A stretch of DNA of 64,000 bases from Cinnamomum chago (lineage: Eukaryota; Streptophyta; Magnoliopsida; Laurales; Lauraceae). Position numbers and translations under genes: made by a program. The DNA is taken from positions 41,710,501-41,774,500 of the forward strand of contig CP142460.1 in assembly GCA_038049695.1 (NCBI GenBank). The letters run 5' to 3'. Positions 44,562 to 58,055 of this stretch are shown piece after piece; the first letter of the stretch is position 1; every line of letters starts with the position of its first letter. The notes under the pieces are model-generated. The model made no database searches. It was given only the letters and a program-made list of their open reading frames with translations, and was not told the DNA's origin.

Positions 44562-46437
44562 AATTCCCCCGAACTTACCTTTTGCTAGTCCTCGAGCAAA
44601 ACAATAAAAAAAAAAAACAAGTAAAAAAAATTTGAAACACTTAAGTATGAATCCTATCCTTCCACCATTAGTCTTAGAGATGTCATGATTCAAAGAAACA
44701 AGAGTCTCAACCAGTTCTAAAGATTACCCAATTTATAAGTTAGCTCACATCCACATGCTCAAAGGGTTGTGTGTAAAACAATACCAACATAACTTCCAGT
44801 TTAGGCTTTCACACAACCAAACAATCATTTGCATATTAGTTTAACTGCAATCCTCACAATAGATATACTCACAATAAAACACTCAATAATTGTCTAAGAA
44901 TGAACAGACGATGCTCTCTTGAAAAATGCCACATGCTTGAAGTGAAATCATACACCATAGGATCCCATTCCATCTCATCTCCACACTGGGACTACACTTC
45001 ACCTAGGATCAATTAGGACTTTTACACATGGGTTTTCATGGGGCTAGGGTGAAGGTTTAAGAATGAGAGGAAATGGATAACAAGATCTAAGAAATTTGCA
45101 TAGAATCACACTTCTGGTTCCTTTATACACTTCTGATTTTGGCGGCTAAGGCTTGTATTTTGAATGTCTACCTTCTTGAGTCACGCATATACCCTCCTTA
45201 TTGTATTATTCTTTGTTTTTTTCTTGTTTTTTTTTTCGTTTCTTTTTCTTTTTCTTTTTTTTTCCTATTTTTTTTTAAAGAACATAACTAAAACTATGGA
45301 GTGGCAGGGTAACGGCAACCTTTCTTTTATTTTCTTTTTCTTGAGCCTTGCACAAATTTTGTAGTGAACATTGAATTCATCTTTATACTTCCTTAAATAG
45401 GGTAAGGCTATACATAAGGTAAGGTAACTCCTCCAAACTTAGGAGTTGATATGGGTACAAGAATTGGCTTAATTAAGGCTCAACATGGATAACTAGTGAT
45501 AAACATCAAAGGGAATTGATAGAAAAACACAAACTTGTCAAACATGGCCTAAAATCATATCCTATGGTTCGTGTAGTCGAAATATGCCTCGATCGGATAA
45601 AAAATGAGAGTTCTAGCATGTTATTCCATATAAATTCAGAACATGTGATCAAAGAATGATAATGAAATCAACTGCATCAAATAGATCAAGAAATGAAAGA
45701 TCAAATCACTCAGCATATAACTCTCTCAAGAATAAGCATTTAGGCTCAAAGCTCACTAGGTTATACAAGTTTCCATCAAAAACATCTAATCATTCTATCA
45801 TGCAAGAGCTTTCAACCTCAACCATATTAGCATTGTAATCCACACAGTGATAGCTCAAACATGCTTAAATGAGATTTACGGCAATTGAATAATATAAAGA
45901 ACCAACATAATTAAGTTCAATGAACCGTGCAAAAAAAATCATCATTTCTCATCATTGTGGTAGGAAGGAACTATGACTCAGAGAAACAAACAAATATTTT
46001 TTGATTTTCGGTTTTTTTTTTTTTACTCTAATGACTCTATCCTAAGTTCCTAACTAAGACTCTTCCCCCAAACTAAAACTAAACATTGTCCGCAATGTTT
46101 TAAAAGAAAGTAAGAAAGAAAAACTAAAAACTTAATAGAAAAATAAATAGAAAGACAAGGAAAAGGGTAAAAGAACTCAGCTGGATATGGAGTACATCGC
46201 TAGCTCTGTATCGCCATCGTTAACGTTTCCTTGCAAAGATCTGGGCTACCTCCCTGTAGTGCTTGCTTTATAGTCTTTAGCCAAACTGTGCTTCTCTATC
46301 AAGTGGAAGAGGGATCTGTGACTGTAATCACATCCACATCCTTGTCAAAATTCTGCTCCCAATAGGGTTTGAGTCGATGTCCATTGACTTTGAACTTGTT
46401 ACCATTCTTGGGATTATAGATCTCAATAGCTCCATGC
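44562..46437 (-). other. Internal non-coding part of the Athila-type element
   Basis: AT-rich, with T-runs near 45200-45280 and no supported gene. A short stretch near 46300-46450 (minus strand, AIEIYNPKNGNKFKVNGHRL) resembles the very end of Athila pol. Confidence 0.6.
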
Positions 46438-49170
46438 TCAAACCCGAGTGACTTCGAAGGGGTCAATGAATGGTAGTGGGAAGTGATACTTGAGATGTTC
46501 AGGTAATGGCTTCAATTCTAACTCTGGTGCCATTATAACAGAAGGAACGGGTTGCTTTGTGGAAGAACCAAGAATTTCATAAGAATCTGAATATTTGCTT
46601 CGGATGGAGGGGAGTACTTCTAGTTGATATACAATCCCCATAAGTGCTGCCTCCAGTTCATCACTATTTTGCACAATTTCAGATTTGATAAGGCCTTGCT
46701 GAATGCATGTGTCCAACTGCTCCTTGCACCCATGTGCTCTTGGAAACACCTCTTCTATAGCTTGCTCAATCACCTCAATCTAAAAGCAATCTTCATCTCT
46801 TGTCATTTTCATAGCTTCAAACACTTTGAACTCTATTTTCTGCCCATCGACCTTCATTTCAATTGTGCCTTTCTGTACATTTATCTTTGAACCCGCAGTG
46901 GCCATGAAAGGTCGGCCAAGTATAATAGATAGGTGGTGAGGCAGTGATACACTCTCCATGTTCAATACCACAAAGTCAGCAGGTAATATGAATTCTCCTA
47001 CCCTCACCAAAATGTCCTCTAGAATTCCCCGTGGGTGTTTCACACTCATGTCTGCCAATTGCAATGTAATTGAAGTTGGTTTGAGCTCTCCCAAACCCAA
47101 ATACTCATAGACTGAGAATGACAACAAATTGATACTAGAACCCAAGTCCAGTAAGGCTCTCTCAAATATATGATCTCCTATCTTGCAAGGTATAGTAAAG
47201 CTCCCAGGGTCCTTCAGCTTTGGAGGAAGCTTTCTTGAAAGAACTGCATTGACTTCCTCAGTTAACTTAACCTCATCATGATCTTTGAATCTCCTCTTAT
47301 TTGTACATGACTCTTTGATAAACTTTGCATAAGAGGGTATCTGCTTGATAGCATCAATCAGCGGAATGTTAATCTCTACCTTCCTTAGAGTCTCGAAGAT
47401 GTCCTGCATGAACTGACTTTTCTTCTCTTGTCTGAACCGCTGAGGGTAAGGTGGAACTGGCTTATAGACTCTCTCTGGTTCTTTAGAAGGTGTGACTGGA
47501 ATAGGAGTGGCCGCATTGTCTGTGCCCTTCTTATCACTTTTCTGGTTCTCATAAGTCTCAGTTTTCGTTGCACTGTCCTGTGGCTCAATTTCTACAGTTT
47601 CCGGATTTTCATGTGGCCCTTTCACGTTGGTGTCTATTGATGTACCATGCTGCCTCATTCTCTTGTAGACCTTCTCTGGCTCCTTGGTAAGGGTGGTGAT
47701 GGCCTTTAAATGTTCATGATTTTTAGGATTTATTTCAGTTTGACTTGAGAACTTACCATCCTCCCTCTTGCTCAAGGCATTAGCTATCTGGCCCACCTGT
47801 GCTTCCAACTTTGCCAAACTCTGTCGAGTATTTGTGATTGCTTGACTATGTTGCTGGAAATTAGACTGAGATGATTGAATAAACTGGGTCACCAAACTTT
47901 TGAACTCATCTTCTGGTGGCTTTTGTGCACTGTTATGAGAAAAATTATTCTGGGGGTGTTGGTAGCTTCTCTGCTATCCTTGATACTGTTGCTGATTACC
48001 TTGATTGTTTTGATTACCTCCCCAAGAAAAGTTTGGATGGTTCCTCCATCCAGGATCGTAAGTATTGCCGTAGGGATTGTTCTGCTTAGGGAATGTGTTA
48101 CCAACATAATTGGCATGCTCCCGAGCTGTAAAAGTTGACATGGGACATCATTCAGCAGTATGGTTAGTGTGTGAACAAATAGCACATACTTTTTTTGATG
48201 GTTGTCCGAACATGCTATTGGAAGCCATTGCTTTGATGATCATGTCTATCTTTTTATCCATGGCTGCCATTTGAGCAGTTACATTTCCTTGAGACTGGAC
48301 CTCATATACTCCTTGCTTCTTACCCATCTGTCTGGTCCTACAAGAGAATTGTTGTGAGTTTTCACTAAGAGTTTCAAAAAGTTCATAAGCTTCTTCACTA
48401 TTTTTCTCCATTAGGGCTCCTCCACATGCAGAGTCTACAGTTCCCTTATTCAGCTCATTCAGTCCTTTATAGAAAGCTTGAACCTGATCATCTTTGGAGA
48501 GGTTGTGATGTTGGCACTTTAATAATAAATCTTTAAAATGCTCCCATGCTTCCCAGAATTGATCCCCATCTTTTTGCTGAAATGTTTGGATCTCTCTTCT
48601 CAACTGCCTTGTCTTTTGAGCAGGGAAAGATTTCTTTAGGAACTTACTAGCTAGTTGCTGCCATGAGGTGATAGAACCAGCATCCAAGGAGTTTAACCAT
48701 ATTTTATCTTTATCCTTTAGAGAAAAAGGAAATAGACATAGCCTGATGCACTCTGGGGTAACTCCTTGTATTTATTGTGTCGCATAGAGCTCAAAAAATT
48801 CCTTAATATGAAGATAAGGATCCTCATTAGGTAACCCATGATAGTGTGGCACCATGTTCAGTAGTTGTGCAGTGAGGGTGAAATTGCCAGCCGTATTAGG
48901 TGGATAAAGAATGGTGGACGGCAGTTCGGTGTGCAAGGGAATGAAAGACTCCTTCATTGGTCTCTTTTGATTGTCTTCTCCGTTAGCCATCTTGCTTTCA
49001 GGACTTTGATCTCCGTTAACACTTATTTCTTCAAGTTCAGAGTCAGATGAGGGCTGAGTATTGGATCTTGCCCTCTGAGCTTGCCTTCGCTGTCGTCTAA
49101 AGGTTCGTTCGATTTCTGGATCGTAGATAATGATCGCTAAGTCCTGAGATCGCCTACCTTGCATATACAA
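46438..49170 (-). pseudogene. gag and aspartic protease region of the Athila-type element
   Basis: On the minus strand: a gag start with IIIYDPEIERTFRRQRRQ near 49130; a gag core (WQQLASKFLKKSFPAQKTRQ and QFWEAWEHFKDLLLKCQHHN) at 48687-48500; CxxC-type residues (VCAICSHTNHTAE) near 48170; a coiled segment (LAKLEAQVGQIANALSKR) near 47800; and a Pro-rich stretch PYPQRFRQEKKSQF near 47440. The protease-like domain follows (LPPKLKDPGSFTIPCKIGDH, LGSSINLLSFSVYEYLGLG, IILGRPFMATAGSKI) at 47230-46890. This order and wording are those of plant Athila elements. The region is broken in a few places. Confidence 0.85.
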
Positions 49171-49370
49171 GCTTTATGGCTGCAAGAAAACACCTACTAA
49201 TAAGCAATGTGCTAAAAGTAAGAAAAGGTCAAAAAAAAAAAAACTGAAATTAGAAGAATTCTTATGAAAAACAATAAAATAATAACAACACTTTAAAACT
49301 GAACTAAAAACTAAACTAGGCTATGACACTACACTAAACACAAGCTTTGACACTATTCTATGCAAACAAG

Positions 49371-49388
49371 TCCCCGACAACGGCGCCA
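49371..49388 (-). other. Primer-binding site (Asp tRNA)
   Basis: The + strand TCCCCGACAACGGCGCCA is the reverse complement of an Asp-tRNA-type primer site, lying six bases from the LTR at 49395. Confidence 0.88.
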
Positions 49389-49394
49389 AAAACT

Positions 49395-50350
49395 TGGTAT
49401 GCACCAAGCAACCTATAAATAAGTTACTAGTGTGCACACAATTAAAACTCGCAAGCGCACAAGATCACTATGTAGTGTAGTGAATTGTAAGTACGAGGTC
49501 GATCCCACGAAGACTTGTGATAAAACAATGTCAAAAGCAACTAAAAATCAGAATATTAAAAGAGACAATTGATTGATGAAAGATTGAATTAAACTACTAA
49601 AAACAGTAAATTAAACTATCAAAAGCTAAATGGAAATTAATCTAAAACACACAACTAGTATTAGAATTGAAAAACAATGAGAATGAATGAACTAGGGTTT
49701 CATCTACTCCCCTAACCAATCCTATGCATGTCCCTTATTATCTTTTAATCAAAAATCAGATTTTATTAGTGACATCTATCAACCTAGACCATGGCATATG
49801 CGTCTAAATTACTATTCCCCTAAACCCAATTCATGAGTGGCATACTACATGAATTATTCATCATGATGATAAAATTAGGCATGGCATATGTCCTAGTCAA
49901 AACACACATAATGCATAAAAACAATGGGAAAGATAAATGCATGAGTCTAACCATGGCATATACTTAGATTATTCATGGTTCTAAACCCTAGATGCTTAAC
50001 GTCAAGATCAATCAAAATTAAGTTAGCTACTCTTAAAATTAAGTGAACATCACATGGTTGGCATGGCATATACACAACTCATCAATTGAAATCATGGTTT
50101 AGAATCTCATCTAATAAAACTGAAATCTGAATTAAAAGGTGCCAAAAGAGACTACATAAATTAGGCTAGGGTTTCAACTACACCCTAGCCCTAAAAAACT
50201 TAGGTACTCATGTCTGGAATTGAAAACAAAATAGAAAATAGATTCATAAGAAGAACTCTGAATATTGAAGAAGAAGAAGAATTCTGCCAGCAACTTTTTC
50301 CCCTTTTTCTCGCTCCGAAAGCTCTCCAAAAGATGCTGAAAAGGTGCTCC
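49395..50350 (-). repeat. 5' LTR of the Athila-type element, part 1 (inner side)
   Basis: It parallels 42864-43820 closely. It breaks off at GGTGCTCC where the LARD enters and resumes at 57312. Confidence 0.88.
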
Positions 50351-52216
50351 TGAAAGTTCGTGATCTGAACCCAATGGGGGGGGGGGGGGGGGGGGGGGGG
50401 CGCATAGGGTGAGCTTCAAATTAGTGACCAATTTTAACTTCTTTAAAATAAACTAGTCACAAGTGGTGATTAAGTAAATAAATGCGGAAGCTTATAAAAA
50501 CAATCACCACAAAGCATGCACCATCACACACGGATTATAGTGGTTCGGCCTCAATGCCTACGTTCACTACCGGCTTGTAATCTAACACCCCACCGGATTT
50601 CCACTATTTATGCTTTTCAATAGGCTAAGCAATTAGCTTTACATTATGCTTTTCATAGGCTAAGCAATAACCTTTACATTGTGCTTTTCATAGGCTAAGC
50701 AATAACCTCTACAACCAAAAGGTTGGTTATCTCTCTAAGTAGTGTCTAAAATACACTCGATGGAGGTACAATTTATAGCTCATTACAATGCCTCTTAATT
50801 AGGTGGATATGAAAGTGAAAATCGAATTCACATACACACACACTATGAATGCAAAGATGAATGCACAATGTGTATGTATGATGTCCTCAATCAATTTTAA
50901 AATGAAAGCTCATAAATGTATGCTTAAGGCTTTTGAAAGTTTTAGCTCATAAAAACATTTATGATTGAGGAAAGAATGCTAATCGCATGTTAAAAATAAC
51001 TTGTAAAAGATATACATATGTATTCTAAACAAGTTGTGAAATTCTAAGAACAAAACATGTGATGCATAGGGATGTCAATCAAATTAACAATGTAGCTCAA
51101 TATGTGTGTGCTATAAGCATAAAACATAAAAATAGATTTGATTGAAGTTAGGGGACAAATCATATGTAATTATAAATTCAACTTGAAAATGATATACCTA
51201 TCAAAGCAAGGCAAGTTGTGAAACTTTAAAACAAAAGTACATATGATTGTTGAATCCAAAACATAAGACAGATTTGAAAGAGATTTTCTTATGATGAAAA
51301 ACAACAACCATAGATTCAACCAAGTATAGAAATCATGTTACATATAATTTCAAAGATGTTTTCATTAACATGATTTACTTAGATATACCAATTTAAGTAC
51401 TACTTGGATTGAATCAAGGTGATGCATCCAAAACAATAAATCAATTCAAAACATTTACATGTTAAGGACACAACAAAACATAGTTTATCATGCTAGAAAA
51501 GATTTACCAATAATAAAGCAAAGCATGACAACATATGGTTAAGGAAAGGAAAGCTTACTTAGTGATTTAACTCAATGGAACCAAGGTTTAGCTTTCCAAA
51601 TGACCCCTTTCATCCTTTAGCTCATTCCCCTTTCATTGGCCTCAAAACATCTCTTGGAGGGCCTAAAAATTGCTAACTTTTGGCAAGGGAATGAAGTAGT
51701 ATTTATAGCCAAAAAGTGCCCAACGGCTCTTCCCCGGTCGACCTGGCTTTCAACGGTCATAAAACTGACCGTTTGAAAAGAAGCCCAACGGCTCTTTACC
51801 CGGTCGACCGCAGTGGGCTAGGTCGACCGGGCACACTGCAGGTCGACCCAGGCCCAGGGACCAAATTCCCTTAAAATTCATATTTCAAAGTATTTCTTGA
51901 AGGAAACTTTTGGGTCACCGAATCATGGTTGGAAACATGGTTTAAATCAAACTAAGAGGATTAAAACCAAGAAAACATAAAAAGCCTAAATTGATTTGAA
52001 AGATTTAAAACTCACAGGCTTGCTTGATTCATAAAACTTCTTTTCAAATAAAAATGCTTCCAAGTTAAAAATCAAAACATGCCTAAATCAATATTTCTAA
52101 CAGTGCATGTGTAAATCAAGATTGCAAGTTTTTCTAAAACAATGCATGTGTGAAAATTCAAATGTTGCTAGAATGATAATGCATACATCAAAGTGCAATA
52201 CACAAAATTCCTAACA
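50351..52216 (-). repeat. 3' LTR of the LARD
   Basis: On the minus strand it starts TGTTAGGAATTTTG and ends GATCACGAACTTTCA. It has a 25-base G run at 50376-50400, three copies of a ~35-bp tandem unit (TAGGCTAAGCAATAACC type, 50600-50705), and four GGTCGACC palindromes at 51735-51848. Confidence 0.9.
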
Positions 52217-55200
52217 ATATCCCCCTTTGGAATTTGATGGCAACTTACTCAACACCGAATTTTACACACTAAGTCTTCAGTTCCCCCTAAGCTGGACACG
52301 TCTTGAAATCTCTTGGATGCTCCTTCTCTTAGCTTTGGCTTTGTGTCTTTTTCTTCATTCTTCTTGATGCTTGGAGCTTGATCATTCTTCAAGCTTTCTT
52401 TTCATCATTCTCTCTATGGCCAAGCATCTTCTTTAGCTCCCAAGCTTTCTTTCTTCTTTCAACTCTCCCCCTTTGACCATGCACTCTCTCTCCCTTTCGC
52501 AAGATATGCATTCTCTCCTCCTGTAGAAGATCATACAATATCTCCCCTTAGGAAGCTTGGACATTCTCTTCCCCTTTAGATAACTTGAATGTTCTCTCCC
52601 CTTTTGACATTAAATTGCAAAGATACCTACACACATGAAATAAGAAAAATACCTTTTAGAAGCACCTGTTAACAAAAGAAATCGAAAATGAAATACATAA
52701 CAGGTTATCATGTATGGTTAGCAAGTTATAAGGGTAAAGAGCTAATACATGGGTGAATTTGATCAAAACTAATACTTCCTATGAAGGTTTACACTCCCCC
52801 TCAATCCATTCTCTCCTTTTGTCAACATATTGACAAAGATTTAACTATTTGGTTCAAGAAGAAGACGGTTTTACCAATTGAGGGAAAACTTCAAGGAAAG
52901 GATTAGACATGTTTAACTATAAAGCTCAATATGATGAAATTACCTAAGTAAAGAGCAAGGTCAAGGAAAAAAGCGATCATGGATACCAATTGGAAAATCA
53001 AAGAATACCAATTGAGATTCAAGGATAAGATTATAAAATTAATCACTCAGGAAAAAAGCGATCATGGATACCAATTGGAAAATCAAAGAATACCAATTGA
53101 GATTCAAGGATAAGATTATAAAATCAATCACTCTAAAATGGAGTAAAAATTATAACTATAACGAAAAATCCAAATTAGAGCTATCCATGATGAAATGGGG
53201 TTTACTAAACATAGCATCAATCAATTTAACTATGAAAAACATATGCTATGAAAGTTTTTGAATTCATTTCATTCAATCATTAAATATGACTATTATGTGC
53301 AAGATGAGTGAAATGAAATTCAAACATGAAGCCAACCTCAACTAATAACCAACCAAGATTATGATTACATAAACATGGTGGTCATGAGATTTACCTATAT
53401 GAGCAAGAGATGTGGCAAACATGAAAATTATGATGCTAATGGAATGTGACATGGGAAAAATATATTACTATCAAGTTCAATCCAATGTACACAATGTCAT
53501 CACATACTCAAGATAAGACATCAAATCAATCAATAATGGTACTTGAAACCAATTGAATTTGAAAACATGATTAAGAGCAAGAATGTGACAAACACAAAAT
53601 TCCATCAAGCATCATAAATGGTTATTCATCACTTTTAAAGATATAACTAATGAGCATAGTGATGAACAAGATAAATTGCAATGCAAAAGGATATAACTTG
53701 GTAATGCATGCAATTTTCAAAGTGACAAAATCATATGAATTCAACATCTAAGATATCCATAAAACATATAGATATACGAGAATGGATTTTAAAGAGTTTC
53801 ATATGATCAAGATCACTACTATGAAGTTGAATTATGAATAAGGATGACATCACTTAGAGAATATACATGAATCAACATCATAACCATAAAAAAAGAAAAT
53901 GACTAGAAAGCATAACGGATGGATTTGAGTTCTAGTATGGTTTCTACAAATGTAACTAATATCACAACCATACATAGAACGATTTGACATTTGCATAGAG
54001 AGGATCAATCAACACTCAAGATCTAACTCAGACCATATCATCAGTAAAGAATATAACTATGCAAGCACAAGAAGGTATGGAGTTAGACGGATATCATGGA
54101 TCGCATATAGATGAAGATGGATCTCATATATGGATATACCTATTAAGAACAATGGTTTAATTCCAATTCATCTAAAATAATCCATTAATCTATCACGCAA
54201 CATCTCCACTCTTAGCAAATGTACTAAGCTTACAATGCAATGGAAAATGGATATAAGGTTTATAGCAAATGAACTTAGCACACTAAATCACATATGTACT
54301 TATAAAGCTCAAATACAAGATTTTACTATAAAACACACGAACAATCATCAATTTACATTAATGAAAATATATTCCAAGTTAGGCACAAATATGCAAATCA
54401 ATGACACCATACCCAACCAAGCAATGTAAGACATCAAAAACAATTTGCATAAAAAGAATGTAACTAAATGAGGATGGAAATTGTTTGTAAAAATTATTTC
54501 CTTCCAAATGATATAATCATAATTAAGCACAAGGAAATAAATTCAAGGAAAATGCTTCTAAAAATATAACCAATAAAGTTTAGAACATTTTCCAAAGTTT
54601 TTCAAATCACTTCAATATTTAAAATTCCAACAAAGAATCACTTATAAAATTATGATCAAGCGATTTTGAAAAACATGAAGTGTACTACTATAAATTTTCA
54701 ATTTGTATTCTAAATATGACAATAGACACTCATACAAATTGAACACATATTTTCCATACCAAGAGATATAACTTGAAAAATCAATGGAAAACTTAAATTG
54801 CTTCAAATCATTTGATTTACAAAAAAGATCTAATTATGACATTCATCAAATGATTTTCCAACATCAATTGATCTTGAAAAATCTAGCTATGAAAGCTTTT
54901 GTAATCACAATCAACTGATCATTAATGCATATGCACTACAAGAGATATAACTATATGAACAAAATGCAAATCCATTATGAAAATATTGCAATCAAAGGAT
55001 TTTGAAAACCATGGGATATAACTTAAAAGTTCATGAAGACAAAATCAAATGATCACAAAGAAACATTGCATTTTAAGAGATGTGACTATAAAGAAACAAA
55101 ATGCAAATGTAACATGACCAACAATTAGAGATAACTAAAAAGAATAGGTTGGTCTAGAGGGGTTCAAGGCCTTAAGGTTTGTCTAATAGTCTACCTTTGA

Positions 55201-55447
55201 AGATTCACCTAAGGTCTTGATAAGGTTGTCCTTGAGAGTTCACTTAGAGGACCCACCAACTCTTGGAGATATAACTCGAAAAAGTTTTAGACTGATGAAA
55301 AGATACTACGGGGAAATTTCATTTTCGATCATAGTGGAAATCATTAAAAAGATATGCAATAAAACACAACACTAGGGTTCTAATTTAGAAAGGATCAACT
55401 CCGAGTCGTTAAGCCCTAAAATGGAGTAACCTCTCTCTGATACCAAT
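52217..55447. other. Non-coding core of the LARD
   Basis: Extremely A-rich sequence without a gene; open frames are short and lysine/asparagine-rich without family signature. The first 400 bp are pyrimidine-rich (CTTTCTTCT, CTCTCCCC). An exact word ATATAACT occurs at least seven times (near 53640, 53692, 54049, 54773, 54944, 55015 and 55262), with further degenerate copies. Confidence 0.75.
52965..53134. repeat. 85-bp tandem duplication in the LARD core
   Basis: Two nearly identical copies, 52965-53049 and 53050-53134, each starting GGAAAAAAGCGATCATGG. Confidence 0.92.
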
Positions 55448-57311
55448 TGAAAGTCCGTGATCCGAACCCGAGGGGGGGGGGGGGGGGGGGGTGGGATAGG
55501 GTGAGCTTCAAATTAGTGACCAATTTTAACTTCTTTAAAATAAACTAGTCACAAGTGGTGATTAAGTAAATAAATGCGGAAGCTTATAAAAACAATCACC
55601 ACAAAGCATGCACCATCACACAAGGATTTATAGTGGTTCGGCCTCAATGCCTACATCCACTACCGGCTTGTGATCCAACACCCCACCGGATTTCCACTAT
55701 TTATGCTTTTCAATAGGCTAAGCAATAACCTTTACATTATGCTTTTCATAGGCTAAGCAATAACCTCTACAACCAAAAGGTTGGTTATCTCTCTGAGTAG
55801 TGTCTAAAATACACTTGATGGAGATACAATTTATAGATCATTACAATGCCTCTTAATTAGGCGGATATGAAAGTGAAAATCTAATTCACACACACTATGA
55901 ATGCAAAGATGAATGCACAATGTGTATGTATGATGTCCTCAATCAATTTTAAAATGAAAGCTTATAAATGTATGCTTAAGGCTTTTGAAAGCTTTAGCTC
56001 ATAAAAACATTTATGATTGAGGAAAGAATGCTAATCACATGTTAAAAATAACTTGTAAAAGATATACGTATGTATTCTAAACAAGTTGTGAAATTCTAAG
56101 AACAAAACATGTGATGCATAGGGATGTCAATCAAATTAACAATGTAGCTCAATATGTGTGTGCTATAAGCATAAAATATAAAAATAGATTTGATTGAAGT
56201 TAGGGGACAAATCATATGTAATTATAAATTCAACTTGAAAATGATATACCTATCAAAGCAAGGCAAGTTGTGAAACTTTAAAACAAAAGTACATATGATT
56301 GTTGAATCCAAAACATAAGATAGATTTGAAAGAGATTTTCTTATAATGAAAAACAACAACCATAGATTCAACCAAGTATAGGAATCATGTTACATATAAT
56401 TTCAAAGATGTTTTCATTAACATGATTTACTTAGATATACCAATTTAAGTACTACTTGGATTGAATCAAGGTGATGCATCCAAAACAATAAATCAATTCA
56501 AAACATATACATGTTAAGGACACAACAAAACATAGTTTATCATGCTAGAAAAGATTTACCAATAATAAAGCAAAGCATGACAACATATGGTTAAGGAAAG
56601 TAAAGCTTACATAGTGATTTAACTCAATGGAACCAAGGTTTAGCTTTCCAAATGACCCCTTTCATCCTTTAGCTCATTCCCCTTTCATTGGCCTCAAAAC
56701 ATCTTAAGGAGGGCCTAAAAATTGCTAACTTTTGGCAAAGGAATGAAGTAGTATTTATAGCCAAAAAGTGCCCAACGGCTCTTCCCCGGTCGACCTGGCC
56801 TTTCCTCGGTTGACCTGGCCTTCAACGGTCATAAAACTGACCGTTTGAACAGAAGCCCAACGGCTCTTTACCCGGTCGACCCGCAGTGGGGTCGGTCGAC
56901 CGGGTCCATGGGCTTGGTCGACCGGGCACACTACAGGTCGACCCGGGCCCAGGGACCAAATTCTCTTAAAATTCATATTTCAAAGTATTTCTTGAAGGGA
57001 ACTTTTGGGTCATCGAATCAAGGTTGGAAACATGGTTTAAATCAAACTAGGAGGATTGAAACCAAGAAAACCTAAAAAGCCTAAATTGATTTGAAAGATT
57101 TAAAACTCATAGGCTTGCTTGATTCATAAAACTTCTTTTCAAATAAATATGCATCCAAGTTAAAAATCAAAACATGCATAAATCAATATTTCTAACAATG
57201 CATGTGTAAATCAAGATTTCAAGTTTTTCTAAAACAATGCATGTGTGAAAATTCAAATGATGCTAGAATGATAATGCATCCATCAAATTGCAATACACAA
57301 AATTCCTAACA
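55448..57311 (-). repeat. 5' LTR of the LARD
   Basis: It has the same termini as its partner. Its G run is 20 bases (55472-55491), the ~35-bp tandem unit is present twice, and GGTCGACC occurs five times at 56787-56943 with one degenerate copy. Confidence 0.9.
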
Positions 57312-58050
57312 GCTCCCAATAGTGCTGTATGGCTGCTAGGGTTTGTGGATGATTGTAGCTGATTTGTGGATGGTTTGTGTGATGTTTTATGGTTGGTATT
57401 ATTGATGGACGTGGCTAGGTTGTGTCTTCTATTTATAAGTCTTGCAACAGCCCTCTTTTGTGAAGAATCTCCTCCTTTTTAGGCTTCTCTCCTTGTATGA
57501 TTAGCTCTCCATCTTTCTTTATAAGTATGCTTCCTAATTAGATTAGAATAGGAGTCTTCTTTTCTTAATTAGCAACACTTTCTAATTCTGATCTTACCTG
57601 TATCTTCTTGACAATTCCTCACATGGACCCACAAATCTGAATTTTAATTGCAAGGAATTAAATCTGAAACTTGAGAATAAAAGTGGGCCCATATTTGGTG
57701 CGTGCACAATGAATGTGGGACCCCTCTTTTTGGACTTCTATCTTGGCTTGAAATCTTCCTTTTAACTTCCCTTCTTTTTCTCCTTGTTATTCTCCATTCT
57801 TGAACTCCTCTTTTAACTTGAATAGGACTTCCTAAATTCTGTAATGACTGTGGGCCCCCCTTGGCCGTGTGACACACTTTGGAGTTGTCTTTTTTTTCTT
57901 TATTAATGATTTAATTCTTCTCTTTTTTGCTCCTTTTTACCTTTGCATAAAAATCAATAAAGAATATGTCAAATCAAATAAAATAACTAGGACTAGCATA
58001 AGATAAATCAAATATTAGGGTTTGGATTGTGAACAATTAATCACTTATCA
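57312..58050 (-). repeat. 5' LTR of the Athila-type element, part 2 (outer side)
   Basis: It continues the LTR from CTCCCAATAGTG and ends in ACTTATCA, as the 3' LTR does at 44561. Confidence 0.88.
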
Positions 58051-58055
58051 AGGTG

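Larger units (their letters stand above)
50351..57311 (-). mobile_element. Large retrotransposon derivative (LARD) with non-coding core, in the Athila LTR
   Basis: LTRs 50351-52216 (1,866 bp) and 55448-57311 (1,864 bp) bracket a 3.2-kb core. The target duplication is GCTCC (50346-50350 and 57312-57316). On the minus strand the primer-binding site reads ATTGGTATCAGAGAG just inside the right LTR (about 55432-55447), and the polypurine tract is the reverse complement of CCCCCTTTGG at 52221-52230, so both signals needed for reverse transcription are kept. No open frame in the core resembles gag or pol. The LTRs differ by a few percent by eye. The parent family is unknown; the long LTRs and the GGTCGACC cluster suggest a Tekay/Del-like gypsy. 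Confidence 0.88.
42864..58050 (-). mobile_element. Athila-type Ty3/gypsy element, non-autonomous, carrying a LARD in its 5' LTR
   Basis: On the minus strand the 5' LTR is 49395-50350 plus 57312-58050 (split by the LARD) and the 3' LTR is 42864-44561. The primer-binding site reads TGGCGCCGTTGTCGGGGA as the reverse complement of 49371-49388, complementary to Asp tRNA, the primer used by Athila elements. A G-rich polypurine tract (reverse complement of TTCCCCCGAACTT) abuts the 3' LTR. Flanks read AGGAG and AGGTG, a 4-of-5 target duplication. Gag and protease are recognisable, a working reverse transcriptase is not, so it must have depended on other copies. LTRs differ by a few percent by eye. 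Broken fossil. Confidence 0.88.

Noticed and set aside
45164-45364. Phe-rich 66-codon frame resembling a membrane peptide
   Set aside because: It is the translation of T-runs in the non-coding part of the Athila-type element.
52217-55447. ATATAACT words as a CRISPR-like array
   Set aside because: Spacing is irregular, the word is short, the context is a plant LTR element, and there are no repeat-spacer units or cas genes.
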